Assembly (NCBI GenBank): GCA_963573385.1
Contig: CAUYLG010005376.1
Coordinates: 1-64,000, forward strand
DNA from: Cacajao melanocephalus
Taxonomy: Eukaryota; Chordata; Mammalia; Primates; Pitheciidae
Length of the DNA: 64,000 nt
Reading direction: 5' to 3'
A program made the translations under genes and the position numbers. Shown here piece by piece: positions 42,870 to 55,899 of this stretch (positions are counted from its first letter, which is position 1; each line of letters opens with the position of its first letter). The notes under the pieces were generated by a model that was not told the DNA's origin, ran no database searches, and saw only the letters and a program-made list of their open reading frames with translations.

Positions 42870-43240
42870 TACAGTATCACTTTCTTTTGTAGTTACATGT
42901 GATCCTATGACTATGATCTGGCAAATGGAATGGAAATAAAAAATGATGGCTGCATTTTAAGGCCAGGACATTTCAGAAGTATTTCTGCTGCTCTTCCAGT
43001 CTCTTTTCCCCACTACCACCATGTGGGTGTAGAGAATAATAATGCCCTCAGGAATGGCAGAGATTCAAGCGGGAAAGATGCTGCATCTCTAACCCATGGT
43101 GTGGAGGAATGCCATCATGCAGAAACACCCCTATTGGACTGTCATATGAGCAAGAAATCCCCTTTTTTTGGGTTAAATGCCTGAAACCTTGGGATGTACG
43201 TATTGTGCAGTTGATATTAGGCCTTGGATTGAGGAACACT
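42870..43240 (+). mobile_element. ERVL/MaLR-type LTR relic
   Basis: GCAAATGGAATGGAAATAAA, CTGCTCTTCCAGTCTCTTTT, GAGATTCAAGCGGGAAAGATG-like and a terminal TTGGGTTAAATGCCTGAAAC then TTGTGCAGTTGATATTAGG keep the order of an old ERVL-class LTR 3' half. The subfamily is uncertain and the 5' part is unclear. Confidence 0.45.
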
Positions 43241-45192
43241 AACGTCTTGCATGTGGCCCTTTTTACTATGATGGCTTTAACATCATGAATCAGTGAACCA
43301 GTGGAGGGATTCTACAAGTGGCCAAAGATATCCATCCAAGAATATGCCGGTATGTTGTGAAGATAACAATTGGATGGGTATGTTGTCCCACTGGCCTGGG
43401 CAAGTTCTTTATTTTCCCACATGATCCCATAAACCTCATACTGACTGTGAGATCATAGTCATTTTATGGGTTGCTGGAATTAAGGTTAGCTAGGGCTAGT
43501 GTCAAGTACAACCTAAAATGTTTTGGTAATTATTTTTCTTATTTTTCACAATGTAAAGTACCTAATGCTCCTTTGGGGGAAAGGCTGAGAGGAAAGACTA
43601 GAGAACATGTTTGTAGCATTACAATTGATTTTGCATCAAGATGTGTGACTTTGTCTTAATCCAAGGGCCTCTAGGTATAGAGAATTGGCGCAGAGAGCAT
43701 GACTGTGGTACAGATGGCTCAGTTTAATTGTCTATAGTAGTGTTGGTTATACAGAGTGAGTAAATCCTCACCACTAATTAATCACATTTCTGTAACTCCA
43801 TGATTACCAGACTTCAGCTAGAAGTCTCTGTGTGTCTGGCATTTCTTAGAACTTGCATGACTATGCTGACTCCTCTGTTTGATATGACAACTATGGATGA
43901 TGATATTCTGCCAGTACATTGGTACTTTGTAGTGGCCAGTATCCATTTTCATTTCTTGGTGCCTATGCCTTACTAATCATTAATTATTTTGAATTTATTT
44001 CTTCATGAAAATGATGTATATTGTACCTTTGCCACCATCTGTACTTGGCCAGCCCAGAGTTCCTACCATGTGTGCTAATACTGGAAAGCCCAATTATGAA
44101 GACTGAGTATGTGATGGGATTATATGTTTATTGCATAAGATACATACTATGGAAAAATAAAGTTAGATTTCTTAATAACATGGCTTTGAATTCTGATAAA
44201 TTTATATCTACTATAATAACAAAATTTGTTATAAATTTTAAATCAGATTATTCAATTAAATACTATTAATAAAAGCTGTCTATGCTTCAGGCTTCCAGAA
44301 AGAAATAGAAGATTGGCTGCCACAGAAAAGCCTCACTTTGCTGATCCTACTTGCATAGGTTTGTGTAACTTTTAAAAGTTCAACAATTTCGGTCTTATCT
44401 TCTCAAAATATTTGAGTAAAAACTAATATTCCAAGATGCTGTGAACCCAACACTCTGCCACTTACCTCCACGTACATGTATGCTTTACAATGGAATGTGT
44501 GGGGGAAAGTTATAGACCCTCTTGGAGGTTGGATAGAAAGGATTTGAGGTCATTCCTAGTGCTTCTATTTTTGTAAGTTAAGTAAGGACATTGTCATATG
44601 TTGAGAGTCAAAGGGTTGGGGAGGAATGTTGAATTTGAAAGCAGTGGTACATGGTTGAAACAGTTGCTCTGGGAATTGGAAATGGATTAGACGGGTTAAA
44701 TGACTATAAATTAGCAATAACTCTTCTTTCCCACACATATAAGAAATGATGAACTTGACTGGAATTGAAGTCAAATGTCATGAGGTCTATCTGTGCTCCA
44801 TCTGCTGTACTACACTGCCTGTCGTAAGTACCTTTGCATGTCTTTACATCTTTCCAGAGCTATTTAGTAGGTAAAATGATGTTTGCTCTAGGTATTAAGA
44901 TGGGTCTGTAGTGGTGGAATTTGAATAAACACTGTTTTTCCTTGAGCAATCAGAGAAAATGGTGAGGTGGAGCAGGAAATGGTTGCAGTACTGACAGTAA
45001 AATGTAAACGCCTTACATAGATCTTAGAGTAAACAGCATTTACCAATGCAGCTTGCAAAATCATAGTTTCTGTATGTTTTTGTCTAAATGCTACAGAAGA
45101 GTGGGAGAAATGCCATCAATGATATTCAAAGACAAGGTTAAAGGATTCATTTTCCTGATATTGAAAATATTCTACTACATGTTTATTAATTA
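43241..45192. other. AT-rich unique sequence, no gene recognised
   Basis: No interspersed repeat or convincing open frame. Frames up to 82 codons occur but lack domains. Confidence 0.5.
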
Positions 45193-45222
45193 CTTTAGTA
45201 ATTACTTTTGCACCAACCTATA
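45193..45222. mobile_element. MADE1 (mariner MITE) end fragment
   Basis: AATTACTTTTGCACCAACCT at about 45201-45220 is the terminal inverted repeat of the mariner-derived MADE1 element. The flanking bases TTTAGT on its inner side suggest only one end and a short piece of the core survive. Confidence 0.8.
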
Positions 45223-47235
45223 AAACACCAGTTTTACAGTGTTGTAAAACAAACACTATAAAGACTTTGTACCTTATCTTTGGCATGATAATTTTGTCAC
45301 TCTGTTTGAGAATTGGAAACTGTCACACAATATTACTTCAGAGAACTTCACACAAGATTAACAACTATCACTTCTTTGTTGAGACAATACCCAAAATTGA
45401 GAGTCAACTACTATTTGCTTTCCAGTTAAGGTAGCCAGAACAATGAAATCTGAATGATTATTATTATCTTTAACAATGGTTTATTCAATAGGCCAAATGT
45501 GGTAGTATTCTTTGAAAATGTGTTTTATACTCAACTCCAGGCATCTCAGATCTTTTATAAAAACTTCAGCACTCACTGAATCCCCTAAGAGTGCTCAACC
45601 TAAGATGTGTAATATGAAACTTCTGTGTGAATTGTTAACTTCCCCCAGATGGGGCAAGCCACAGTGTTTTTTAATGCACTGATGGTATCAAAATGCATAA
45701 ACATCAGATGCAACTGCAGTCTCACATTCAGTACCAATCTGGTATTACAATAAAGGAATTATAATGTAAGGCACAAAGGAAATCATAGCATATCCTCACT
45801 TCCTGCTTACTACTTCTTGACAATATCATAAAGGCCTTTTTCAATCAAAACTCCTTCCCAGGATTGAATAATAAGATCATAACAGAGAGATAAGGCAGAA
45901 ATTAGAATTTAGGACCCCTAATATTAACAACTAATGGATTTCCCATTTCCCATTGAACACTTTGACCATTGCTCATTGGCTCATGGGGAATATTACTTTC
46001 CTTTTAGTCTCAAATGAAATATAAATAATAAAAATACTTTTGGAAACTTCTTTTCAGGATCTGCTCTTAAATCATATTAACACTCAGGGAAAGTTTTGGA
46101 ACTACTGGACTTAGAAAGATGAATGGAGCTTTAATACCTTTTTTTTTTTAAATGTAAAGTTCTAACTGAAAGATTTGACCATAAAAAAAGGCCTTCACAA
46201 TATTGTGATTGAAATGTTTTTATTTATAATTTCCTAACTTTTATCAATATTTTTTGTTAAAATGCAAAAAACATTGTACGATTTTCCTAACAACACACAT
46301 TGTTTAAAATTTTATAAAATTAAAATGTAAGACTTTGTAGAGGCATATGGATATACAGTCTTCCAGACACTTGAAGTTTTCACTTACTTCCTTATAGTTT
46401 CCAAAATGCAGAGAAGAGAAAACTACGTTGTTATACAAATATACACATTAGTAGAATTCCTGTTGCTATAGTGTTTCTGTAACAATTCCAAGAGGGAAAT
46501 CCAAACACTTCTTATCTCATCTCTTTAATAAATGAGTTCAGAATTCCAAGTCTTATTGTGTCTTCTAAATTCCATCACATGTATTTTAAGTATAAATTTA
46601 TTTAACAACAATGTTATTCTTTCCCTTCCACATCATTTAAGATAAAGCATACCGAATAATTGAGACTTCTAAAATATATTTTCCCATTTGGCATATAGAT
46701 GAATATATTTGATTCTAAGAAATGTTATCAGAGTTGTCAGTAAAAGTAACCATCTTATAAAATGGAATAGGTTGATGCATTCACAAATGTTTTATGTTCT
46801 TCAGTTGCACAATAATTTTCCTAACCAGACCTCAAAGAAAACACAAAACAGTCACCACAACTTTTCATTTCTACCTAAGATGCAGAAGAATTATCAGAGA
46901 AGACAGGTTTGGAGGTCTTTGTATTTTTAGTTCAAATGCATGTTTTTCTTTGAGGTAGTGTACGACTGTAGTCCTCTGTTGAAAAAATATATGTATATAT
47001 ATAGGATTAAAATGCAAGCTTGAAGTATCCAGTCAGTTAGGGGCTTACAAATGTGACTTTTATGGTTTCTATAAAAACCAGAGAAAACAAGGATTTTTCC
47101 TGCAGTAAAGTTAAATGGAATGTTTGTGTATAAAGTACTGCACATAACCTCTGGGTTTGGCAGGATGTCATAACTCTCATGATCTGAACAAACTTTATTC
47201 TTTTCAAAGGTGGTAGATTGTTTCTTTTTCTTTCT
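45223..47235. other. AT-rich, repeat-poor unique sequence
   Basis: Two kilobases with no recognised repeat. An AATAAA hexamer on the minus strand lies at about 46218. No open frame supports a gene; a non-coding or 3' UTR segment cannot be excluded. Confidence 0.4.
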
Positions 47236-47236
47236 T

Positions 47237-47833
<597 letters not shown>

Positions 47834-48109
47834 TGATAAAGTGCAATTTCAAAATCTAATAGTCCTATTTTCTATATTCAACAATAATTTGTCCTTGTCA
47901 CTGTGCTTGGCTAATTCTGGCCTATATAAAAACAAATTTAAGACATTGTTTTAGTACGTAAAGAAAACTTGAAAGCCAAGAGGCCAGGAATGAGACTCAT
48001 TGAAAAACAAACCGAAAAACATCTTATTGACTACAGAATATGTCTACTTGTTGAGAGGGGAAAATCATAACAGAAAAGCATCCAAATTTATAAACCATTA
48101 ATTCATTCA

Positions 48110-48860
48110 GAAGCTGTTGATTGCTTACTGAGTACTAAGTAATCTGACATTGCAGAGCACACAATCAACTGCACGGAGAACACCTACAAAAAGGAAAACA
48201 CAGCATAGGGAGGGCATTTATGGAGTTGCATACACAGTATTAAAGTTGGGCCATCAGAGAGGTTCTGGTGGAGGTAATATTGGAGCTAAGGTTAGAAGGA
48301 GGTGCAGATTTAATTTGGGTAATAAGCAGATGGAGAAAAAGACGTTTAAACAAAGTCCCTCCTCTTCCCATGACAAAGCCTCAGGCACAAGAAAACATGA
48401 ACATTTGGGGAAATACAAGTGGAACCTCCAGGCAGGAATCGCCAAGAATTAGACTGTATTAGCAGGACAGGATGGACTTCTGCATGACCTTGCAGGTATG
48501 TTAAGGCTTATGGACTTCTTCCTAAGGCAGCAGGTAGCAATTGAATAATTTTAAGCAGAAGAATGATTTGTCTTTTTTTTTGAAAAAAGTCATTTTGGTG
48601 TACTATGCAGAATCTGTTAGATCTAAGAGAGGAGAGGGGCTCAAGCTTCAAGAGGGTTTGAGAGGCTATTGCTCCAGTCGTTGTGATGGCGATTTGCCCA
48701 GGAGAATGGAGAGCAATGCGTAGCTTTTGAGAGGATTGGCAAGGAGCAAGCAGGTGGGAATCCAGGTCAATTCTGAATATCTGATGTGGGGAAACAGGCT
48801 GATTATAATTCCTCTGACTGAGAAAGAACATACAGGAGAAGGCAGGGCTCAGGAGGAACC
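48110..48860. repeat. ancient mammalian-wide repeat, family not named
   Basis: Motifs GCTTACTGAGTACTAAG, GGACTTCTTCCTAAGGCAGC, AAAGTCATTTTGGTGTAC, GAGAGGCTATTGCTCCAGTC in this order fit a long, old mammalian repeat family. Frames of 60-107 codons inside it are treated as chance. Confidence 0.4.
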
Positions 48861-49814
48861 TCTGAGACAGAGATTACATTTGGGTGCTGGCTGCTGTGCT
48901 TTAAGCACTGCACCTTCAAATGAATTCAGTTGAACCTGGCTCAGAGGAGAGAGCTGGCCATGAGCAAAGCTTTATTTCTGGTGCTAGGCTTAGATTAATA
49001 GGAAATTGAATTATCAACCTCTATAGAAGCCTTGACTCCAGAGGAGAAATTCTCCTTTCATGCAGGGCACTAGTCCATTTGCAACACAGACAGTTGGAAG
49101 AGGAAAAGACAAAAACTTTATTTGGGTATTGTAAAAGGAAAAGAAATCTTTTTAAATTGACGTAATAAAGAGGAGTTAATATACTCTGTATCAAAACCCC
49201 CTTTTATGGACAGTTACTGAGTTCTAAAGAAAAGATATTTATATGTAAGTTTGTACAGTCTTGAGTTTGAGTCTTGACTCATAACAGTGTACTCTGATGA
49301 TTTTTTCCTCCATTGTCTTGCTAAATGTAATGCTCACTTTTGTGCTATTTTCAAAAATTAATCAATAGTTTAATCAGTCATACATAATCTGAGGATTCCT
49401 TTGGTGGCCAACTCCCGGCACCATCTACTGAATGAATCTATTTGTTTTAGGGCATCCATAGCAGGAAAGATCATTTGGGATCCATGAATCTATTTTATTT
49501 ACAAAGCTTGTGCTTAGATAGTTGACGCTATTATCAAACAAGAGTATGAGCTAGAGATGGCGCTTGGGGTGAGGCTTTTCCAGATCTCAGTCGTAAATCC
49601 TGCTGTGATTTTTTCCCCTCCCTTTTCTTTCTCTTATGGTAGCCTGGGGCAGAGTCTTGGGTTCACCATTATCTGACTTTCTGAAATATTTGGTTCCTGG
49701 CTGTGGCTGATATGGCCCCTCTAACAAAGCCACATATTCTTCCCTTCCTGCTTTCAGATGGGCTAGCCCCAACAAAGTGGCTGTCTTTCTTCTAAAGTAG
49801 TGAAAATAGATTTG
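48861..49814. other. unique sequence, no gene recognised
   Basis: No repeat or domain. ATGAATCTATTT occurs twice (about 49431 and 49484) as a short direct repeat. Confidence 0.45.
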
Positions 49815-50310
49815 TCTCAGTTGGCTCTTGTTGTAAGTAAAGGAAAACAATTCTGCCTAATTTAAAGAGAAGGAATTTATTGAAATGATGTAAGAAAGAA
49901 ACAAGAGGAAGCCAGGAAATGAGAACACAGGAAAATCCTGTCTCAAATGCTCTGGTTCAGACACTGCTGCTGGTCCTTACCTCCTCAGGTGACAGTGCCA
50001 AGACAGTAAAGCCACTACCGCCCACTATCTCTACCCATCCTGGTGCTGAACTCAGTAGCTTTAACTGTCCCTTTACCCTAGCATCACTTGATGAAGGTGC
50101 AAAAGCTGAGAAAAAGAACCAGATGGCTGGAATGAGGCACCTGTTCATGCGATATGGAGAGGACACACTTCCCTTCCTTTGGCCTTCGTGTACAAAGGTG
50201 GGCTGTGCCTCTCTCCAGGGCTCACACAATGGGGGATTCTCCCCAACAGGAAGAGGTTTGTGCAGCCAACAAATAAGGAATATTCACCTCAGCTTACCCT
50301 TTTGGCTGAC
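49815..50310. repeat. possible ancient repeat related to 9605 and 37290
   Basis: CTCAGTTGGCTCTTGTTGTAAG then GGAATTTATTGAAATG resemble the start of the unnamed family, but later motifs are weak. A 148-codon plus frame (49919-50365) overlaps it and has a C-terminal hydrophobic run. I do not consider it a gene. Confidence 0.25.
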
Positions 50311-51629
50311 TATATTTGTCCTTTTATACATATTTACATTAAAAGAATGCCTTTACCTAACATAATATAATGATACGACATACAACTTACAATGTACCCC
50401 CTCCCTCCCACAAGTGAGAAAATCTAAAGTGAGCCAGACTCCAGATCCAGAATCTCTGGGGAATGTCCAGTTCTTTGGTTCCGCACAATCCCACGTCAGA
50501 ATTTGGCTACTGAAAGCACACATTATATGATTGATTACTACCAACTACCTCCTCAAGAAAAGGGAATTTAATTAAAATGTGCAAATTATAACCATGACTC
50601 AATAAGAAAGTAAAATTGGGTAGAGGTTTTAGTCTTTGTTTCTGCAAGTGACCATGAGGCTGTCGCTGGTATTTATGACTTTCTTCCTCCACCAAGCGTT
50701 TCTGTTTGCTTTGCCCTCTGCTAGCACCTCAGCTGGCTGGGATTCTTTACCCAGTGGGATCACTCAAACCTTCTTCTGGAGGGATCTAAGCTTTTGGTGG
50801 TTCTGCCTGAATAGATTGCCAGAGTCTTTGATTAACTTTTAACACTGGACATGGTAATATGAGAAGGTGTTCTGTTTATTCTCCTCCCCGCCCCCATCGT
50901 ATAACAGCAATACTGTTTTCCCTTGAGAATTAGAGTGAACCAAACTATGCTAAACACTGCTGTCCCCCTGTCTTCAACAAGAAGAGTGTGAAATAGCCCA
51001 ACAGAAGTCTCAGCTCCATCAAATACTGAAAGCATTCCTCTTTTCTATGCTCCCCATGCCAGCAGAGCCTAGAGCTGATGGCATGGAAATAAAAATTTTG
51101 CAAGATGTAATTGGTAATTAGGTAATAGCACCATATATAATATAGCACGATAGATAATTAAGTGAACAGCACCATCTCTCTAGCCCTTTGTTCCTCAACT
51201 AATACAAGTTGGTTTTGGGAAAAACAGAATTGTTTACTTTTTGCTGGTTAAAGAACAATTACTACATCTACAGAACCAGGCCCTGAATTTTCAAAGTATC
51301 TATTCTACCTTATGACTTAAATCTATTTTCACTGGTGCATTTTACTCTTTTATAAGATAATTGACTCTAGATGAGGGTCATATGATAAGACTGGTCATTT
51401 CTAACGTAAAGTAAATGCTTTGGCTGGGAGAAATATTGTGTAGGATGCCAATACTTGGTTTTCTTTGAGGTGGACAAATTGCCCAGTAGAGTTCATTCTG
51501 GGGATAATGGTGGATAGCACTCGAATCCTGTGTTCTTAGGAATTAGGGTTGCCTCTCAGACTGTGTTTTATCTTTCTCTAAATATTTGGTATGTTTCTTT
51601 CTTTACAACACAATTAACTTAGTAAATGC
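50311..51629. other. unique AT-rich sequence
   Basis: No known family. A short frame from about 50651 starts with a signal-peptide-like run (MRLSLVFMTFFLHQAFLFAL) but is only about 64 codons long and unsupported. Confidence 0.4.
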
Positions 51630-51720
51630 CAAAAGTCACGGAGATAGTAAGCGCTATAGCCAGAATTTGAATCCAGTATTCTGACTGCAAAATAAAAGCT
51701 CTTGTCTCTATGCAATGCAT
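51630..51720 (-). repeat. MIR (antisense) fragment
   Basis: AAAAGTCACGGAGATAGTAAG, then GCCAGAATTTGAATCCAG and TATTCTGACTGC match the antisense MIR end. Confidence 0.65.
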
Positions 51721-51779
51721 CTCTTTTCTACACCGATGATCTTACTGTCCTTCATGGTCATTAGGCTTTTCTTCACTGA

Positions 51780-52458
51780 AGGAGCCTCTTGGAACTTTAA
51801 AATCGAGGGAAGGTGTTCTCTTTCCGGGTCCACAAGGGGGCGTAGTTTTAAGGGCAAGGACTTCCCAGCGCCATGCCCCCCTCCCCTCTCTCTCCATCTG
51901 GGAGATTTAACAGTTTGTATTTAAATTTCGTGGGCACGGGAAGAAACTAAGAGTCAATCACTCTAGCGGAAGTTCTAAGGAACTCCTTTCATTGGCCAGG
52001 GGTCTTAGAAAAGGTGGGGGTTCCTCCTAGGTTAAAAGTCCCCTTCTTTCACGCCCCTTTTGGATTCCATATTTGGGTCCGCTTCCACGAACACTCCCTT
52101 CGTGGAAGCCGTCTTTCTCTTTCCTGGATTTCCCCTCTGAAGTCCCTTTCTGGAGTTCCCCTTTCTCGTGGAAGTGTGTCTTTGCCTCCTAAACTCAGTC
52201 TCTCTCTATTCCTCTCCTGGATTCCATCTTTCTGGATTCTCTCACTCAGTGTGAGAGTTAGCTGTTTCTTTCTCTCTCTTCCTCCTGTTTCTCTCTCTCT
52301 TTAAATAAATCACTTTCCACACAAACACTTTTGAGTCTGGCATTTACTGCACACTGTGCCTTGGTCCTTTCTCTCATTCTTGAGAGGGCAGGAGACCAAG
52401 AACCTGGAGAAACGTCCTCTCAGGGGAGCTGAAGGCACCCTGAACCCCTGAACCCCAA
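51780..52458 (+). mobile_element. solitary ERV-like LTR, subfamily unassigned
   Basis: The profile is of a retroviral LTR in plus orientation: pyrimidine-rich U3, an AATAAA polyadenylation signal at 52304-52309, and a U5-like stretch with TTTGAGTCTGGCATTTACTG and GAGACCAAGAACCTGGAGAA. No gag/pol/env-like sequence follows; an L1 abuts at 52461. Contains an 11-bp perfect hairpin at 52081-52109. The left boundary is approximate and no target duplication was read. Confidence 0.55.
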
Positions 52459-52460
52459 TA

Positions 52461-53436
52461 TTAAAAAATGACCTTGTGCGACTTGTTTAGCTGCCACTTA
52501 TGACTGAGACATGCAGTATTTGTTTTTCTGTGCCTGGATTATTTCACTTAACATAATGACCACCAGTTCTAACCATGTTACTGCAGATGACAGGATATCA
52601 TTCTTTTTATGGCTGAATAGTATTTCACTGTGTATATATACAACATTTTCTTAATCTATTCATCCACTGATGGACACTTAGGTTGATTCTATACCTTGGC
52701 CATTGTGAATAGTGCTGCAGTAAACATGGGAGAGCAGATATGTCTTTGATATGCTGATTTCCTTTCTTTTGGGTATCTACCTAGCAGTGAGATTGCTGGA
52801 TCATATGGTAGTTCTATTTTTAATTTTTTGAGAAATCTCCACACTGTTATCCATAATGGCTGTACTAATTTACATTCCCACAACAATGTGTAAGAGTTCC
52901 CTTTTCTCTGTATCATAGTCAGCATTTGTTTCTTTGTTTTTTGTTTTTGTTTTTTTTTTTTGTCTTTTGTTAATAGCCATTTAACTGGGGACAAACAATC
53001 TCACTGTAGTTTTGATTTACATGTCACTGACTGGTTATGTTGAGCCTTTTAAAATATACTCATTAACCATTTGTGTGTCCTCTTTTGAGACAGAGACTAG
53101 AATGATAATTACTAGAAGTCAGGAAAGGTCAGGAGTGGAAGAAATGAAAACAGGCTAGTTAATGGGTACAAACATAGAAGGACTAAGTACTTGTGTTTGA
53201 TAGAATGGTAGGGTGACAATAGTTAACTATAATTTGTGGAATATTTCATAATAGCTAGAAGGGAAGATGTCAAGTGTCATCAATACAAAGAAAAGGTGAA
53301 TGTTTGAGGTGATTGATACTCTAGATACCCTGATTTGATCATTATATATTATATGCACGTATCAAAATAACACATGTACCCCATACATATAGACAATTAT
53401 TGCATATCAATAAAATTTTTTAAAAATGACTTTGTT
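52461..53436 (+). mobile_element. 5'-inverted (twin-primed) L1
   Basis: The 52478-53088 part is late ORF2 read antisense (CTTAACATAATGACCACCAG, ATTGCTGGATCATATGGTAG). From about 53090 the same element continues in sense as 3' UTR (ACTAGAATGATAATTACTAG, GATTTGATCATTATATATTA) to a decayed A-tail. TTAAAAAATGAC-CTTGT at 52461-52477 and TTAAAAATGACTTTGT at 53420-53435 flank the whole as target duplications. A GAGA overlap sits at the inversion junction. Confidence 0.8.
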
Positions 53437-54856
53437 CTAGGAATTGGGTAAGAAGTTAAGAATTTAATATCTATTTTGGTGGTATTTACCACATCCAAAG
53501 TTTTTTCAATTACATAAGACTTTTATTTCAACATCGTAGACTGCATGGTTGATTAAACATTGTCAAAAATATCTAGGTTAGAACATTCCGATCACTAGGA
53601 TAACTATGCATCCTCTCCCTCTGTGGATTAAATGCCACATCATGGACATCTTATTGAATCATCCACATGACCCCCTGGAGAGTTCCTACTGTTAGCATAT
53701 CTAATAGAAGAATCATGAAAACAACTTTCTAAGATGCTGGTGTTATTCTCACTAATGTGTATCACAAACTTCAGTGAAGGAAGTGAATTCTGGACCCCCA
53801 CAGGGAATGTAGAGAGTGGGTTAGACAGTTCGCATATGGTAAATTCACTGTGGCCTTCCATTTTCTAATCTTTGCATTCCTTCCTTTTTGACACACCAAG
53901 GAATGTCTGACATTTCAATGAATGGGGTATGGAAAAACAAATCCTGAGTATTGCTATAGTTGCACCAGATAGAAAAAAATTAAATTAAATTATAATTTTA
54001 ATCAGAGTGAATGCATGTGTACACTTTTAGAAGCAAAGTGAGCCAACAAGGCATATAACAACAAACAGCAGCCCCCTGCATACATATCTAGCCTTAATTT
54101 TTGCTCTCAGAGATGATGAGTTTCAATTCTTAACTCTTTCTTATGCTGTATTTCTAAATAACATGCTTTTTATGCTTTCTTGGTTTTAAAATTTTAGACA
54201 TAATCTATTGATTTCCAGTTACTAAAAATAAGTATTTAGTTTTCTTTTATTTACAATCACCACCAGTGCCTACAATTTCCATCTCTCCTCACTTTCAGTA
54301 TAATTATCGCATGATTTTTGGTTAAATTAATATTGGGTGTTCACGTTATTTTAGTACATTAATATTATCAATGGTAGAATTTGTAATATAGTGACCTTCT
54401 ACATCTTATGAAGCTTTTATAAGGAATTCTTTTTACATGTTTGCTTATCTTACATATACAACTACATATTGCTTGTCACCAAATTATTCTACTGATCTAT
54501 GAAACTCTTTAAAATAAAGTCATAAATGAAGCACAGCAGATAATAATCTATCAGTTTTTCTTTTTCCCCCCTCATTTTTTTTAAGCTCCAAGTCCTGCAA
54601 TATTTGTTATCCCAACCTAATACACAACTGTCATCCTAAGGTTTCTGGTCACATTAAAACTGGGAATTTTCTTTGCCTTGCTGCTATATGGAAATCTCTT
54701 TTTCTGGATGCCATATCCTTCTATTTCTTAGTTTAAATTTTTTGTTTTTCTGGAGCACATCCTGCTGAGAAAAGATTACCTATAATAGGCAAGACCCTTA
54801 ATGTCTGAAAATGCCTTAGTTTATTTTTACATCATGCTTTAGCTTCTAGTGTGATG
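53437..54856. other. AT-rich unique sequence
   Basis: 1.4 kb with no repeat or gene recognised. Confidence 0.45.
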
Positions 54857-55184
54857 CCATTAACTTTTTTGAAAAAAAATTTTATTTTGTATGGGTGTAT
54901 TGTAAGTGTATATATTTATGGGGTGCATGAGATATTTTGATACAGGCATACAATGTGTCATAATCACTTCAGAGTAAATAGGGTATCCATCACCACAAAT
55001 ATTTATCAATTCTTTGTGTTATGAACATTCTAGTTATACTATTTTAATTATTTTTAAATGTACAATAAATTATTGCTGACTGTAATCCCCCTATTGTGCT
55101 ATCAAATAGTAGGCCTTATTTTTTGTACCCTTTAACCACCCCATTTCCCCTTGGCCCCACTCACTACTATTTCCAACCACTGGT

Positions 55185-55225
55185 CTCCATGATTCTACTC
55201 TCTAACTCCATGATTCTACTCTCTA
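55185..55225. repeat. 21-bp tandem duplication at the ORF2 deletion junction
   Basis: Two exact copies of CTCCATGATTCTACTCTCTA at 55185-55204 and 55206-55225, exactly where ORF2 start joins 3' UTR in the ORF2-less L1. Confidence 0.9.
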
Positions 55226-55899
55226 TGTCTTTTGATTGGAGAGTTTAGTCTATTTACATTCAGTGTTATTATTGATAAGTAAGGGCTTACTGCTGCAATG
55301 TTGTCATTTGTTTTCTAGTTGTTTTGTAGTGTGCTCATACTTCTTTCCTTCTTTCCTGTCTTTCTTTTAGGAAGGTGATTTTTCCCAGGGGGTAGATTTT
55401 AACTTTTTTATTTTTGTGAGTTTGTTGCATATCTTTTAAATTTGAGATTAAATAAAGCTTGCAAACAATACTTTATAAGCCATTGTTTTAAGCTGATGAG
55501 AAGTTAACATTTATTTTATAAACAAACTAGCTAACTAATAAAGAGAAAACTAATGGAAACTATATTTTTTCCTTCCACTTTTTTTGTTCCTATTTATGTT
55601 TTATTGTGGTATGGCTTAACAAGTTATTATAGTTAGTATTTTTGATCAGTTCATCTTTTAGTTTTTCTGCTGAACATATGAGTAGTTTAGACATCACAAT
55701 TATAGTGTCGTCTATATTACAATTATAGCATTGTGTTTTCCTGTATATTTATTTTACCAGTGAGTTTTGTACCTTCAGATGATTTCTTGTTGCTCATTAA
55801 TATCATTTTCTTTCAGATTAAGGCAGTCTATTTAGCATTTGTTATAGGACAGGTCTGGTGTTTATGAAATGCCTCAGCTTTTTTTTTTTTTTTTTGTCT

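Noticed and set aside
46180..46260. Minus-strand polyadenylation hexamer suggesting a 3' UTR in 46.2-47.2 kb
   Set aside because: AATAAA is frequent in AT-rich DNA and no upstream minus-strand coding exon could be identified within the window.
49919..50365. 148-codon plus-strand frame with a hydrophobic C-terminus
   Set aside because: Overlaps a probable old repeat, has a competing 90-codon frame on the other strand, and lacks any family signature.
50651..50842. Short frame starting with a signal-peptide-like hydrophobic run
   Set aside because: Only about 64 codons, no mature-domain features, no adjacent exon; hydrophobic starts of this size are expected by chance in T-rich DNA.
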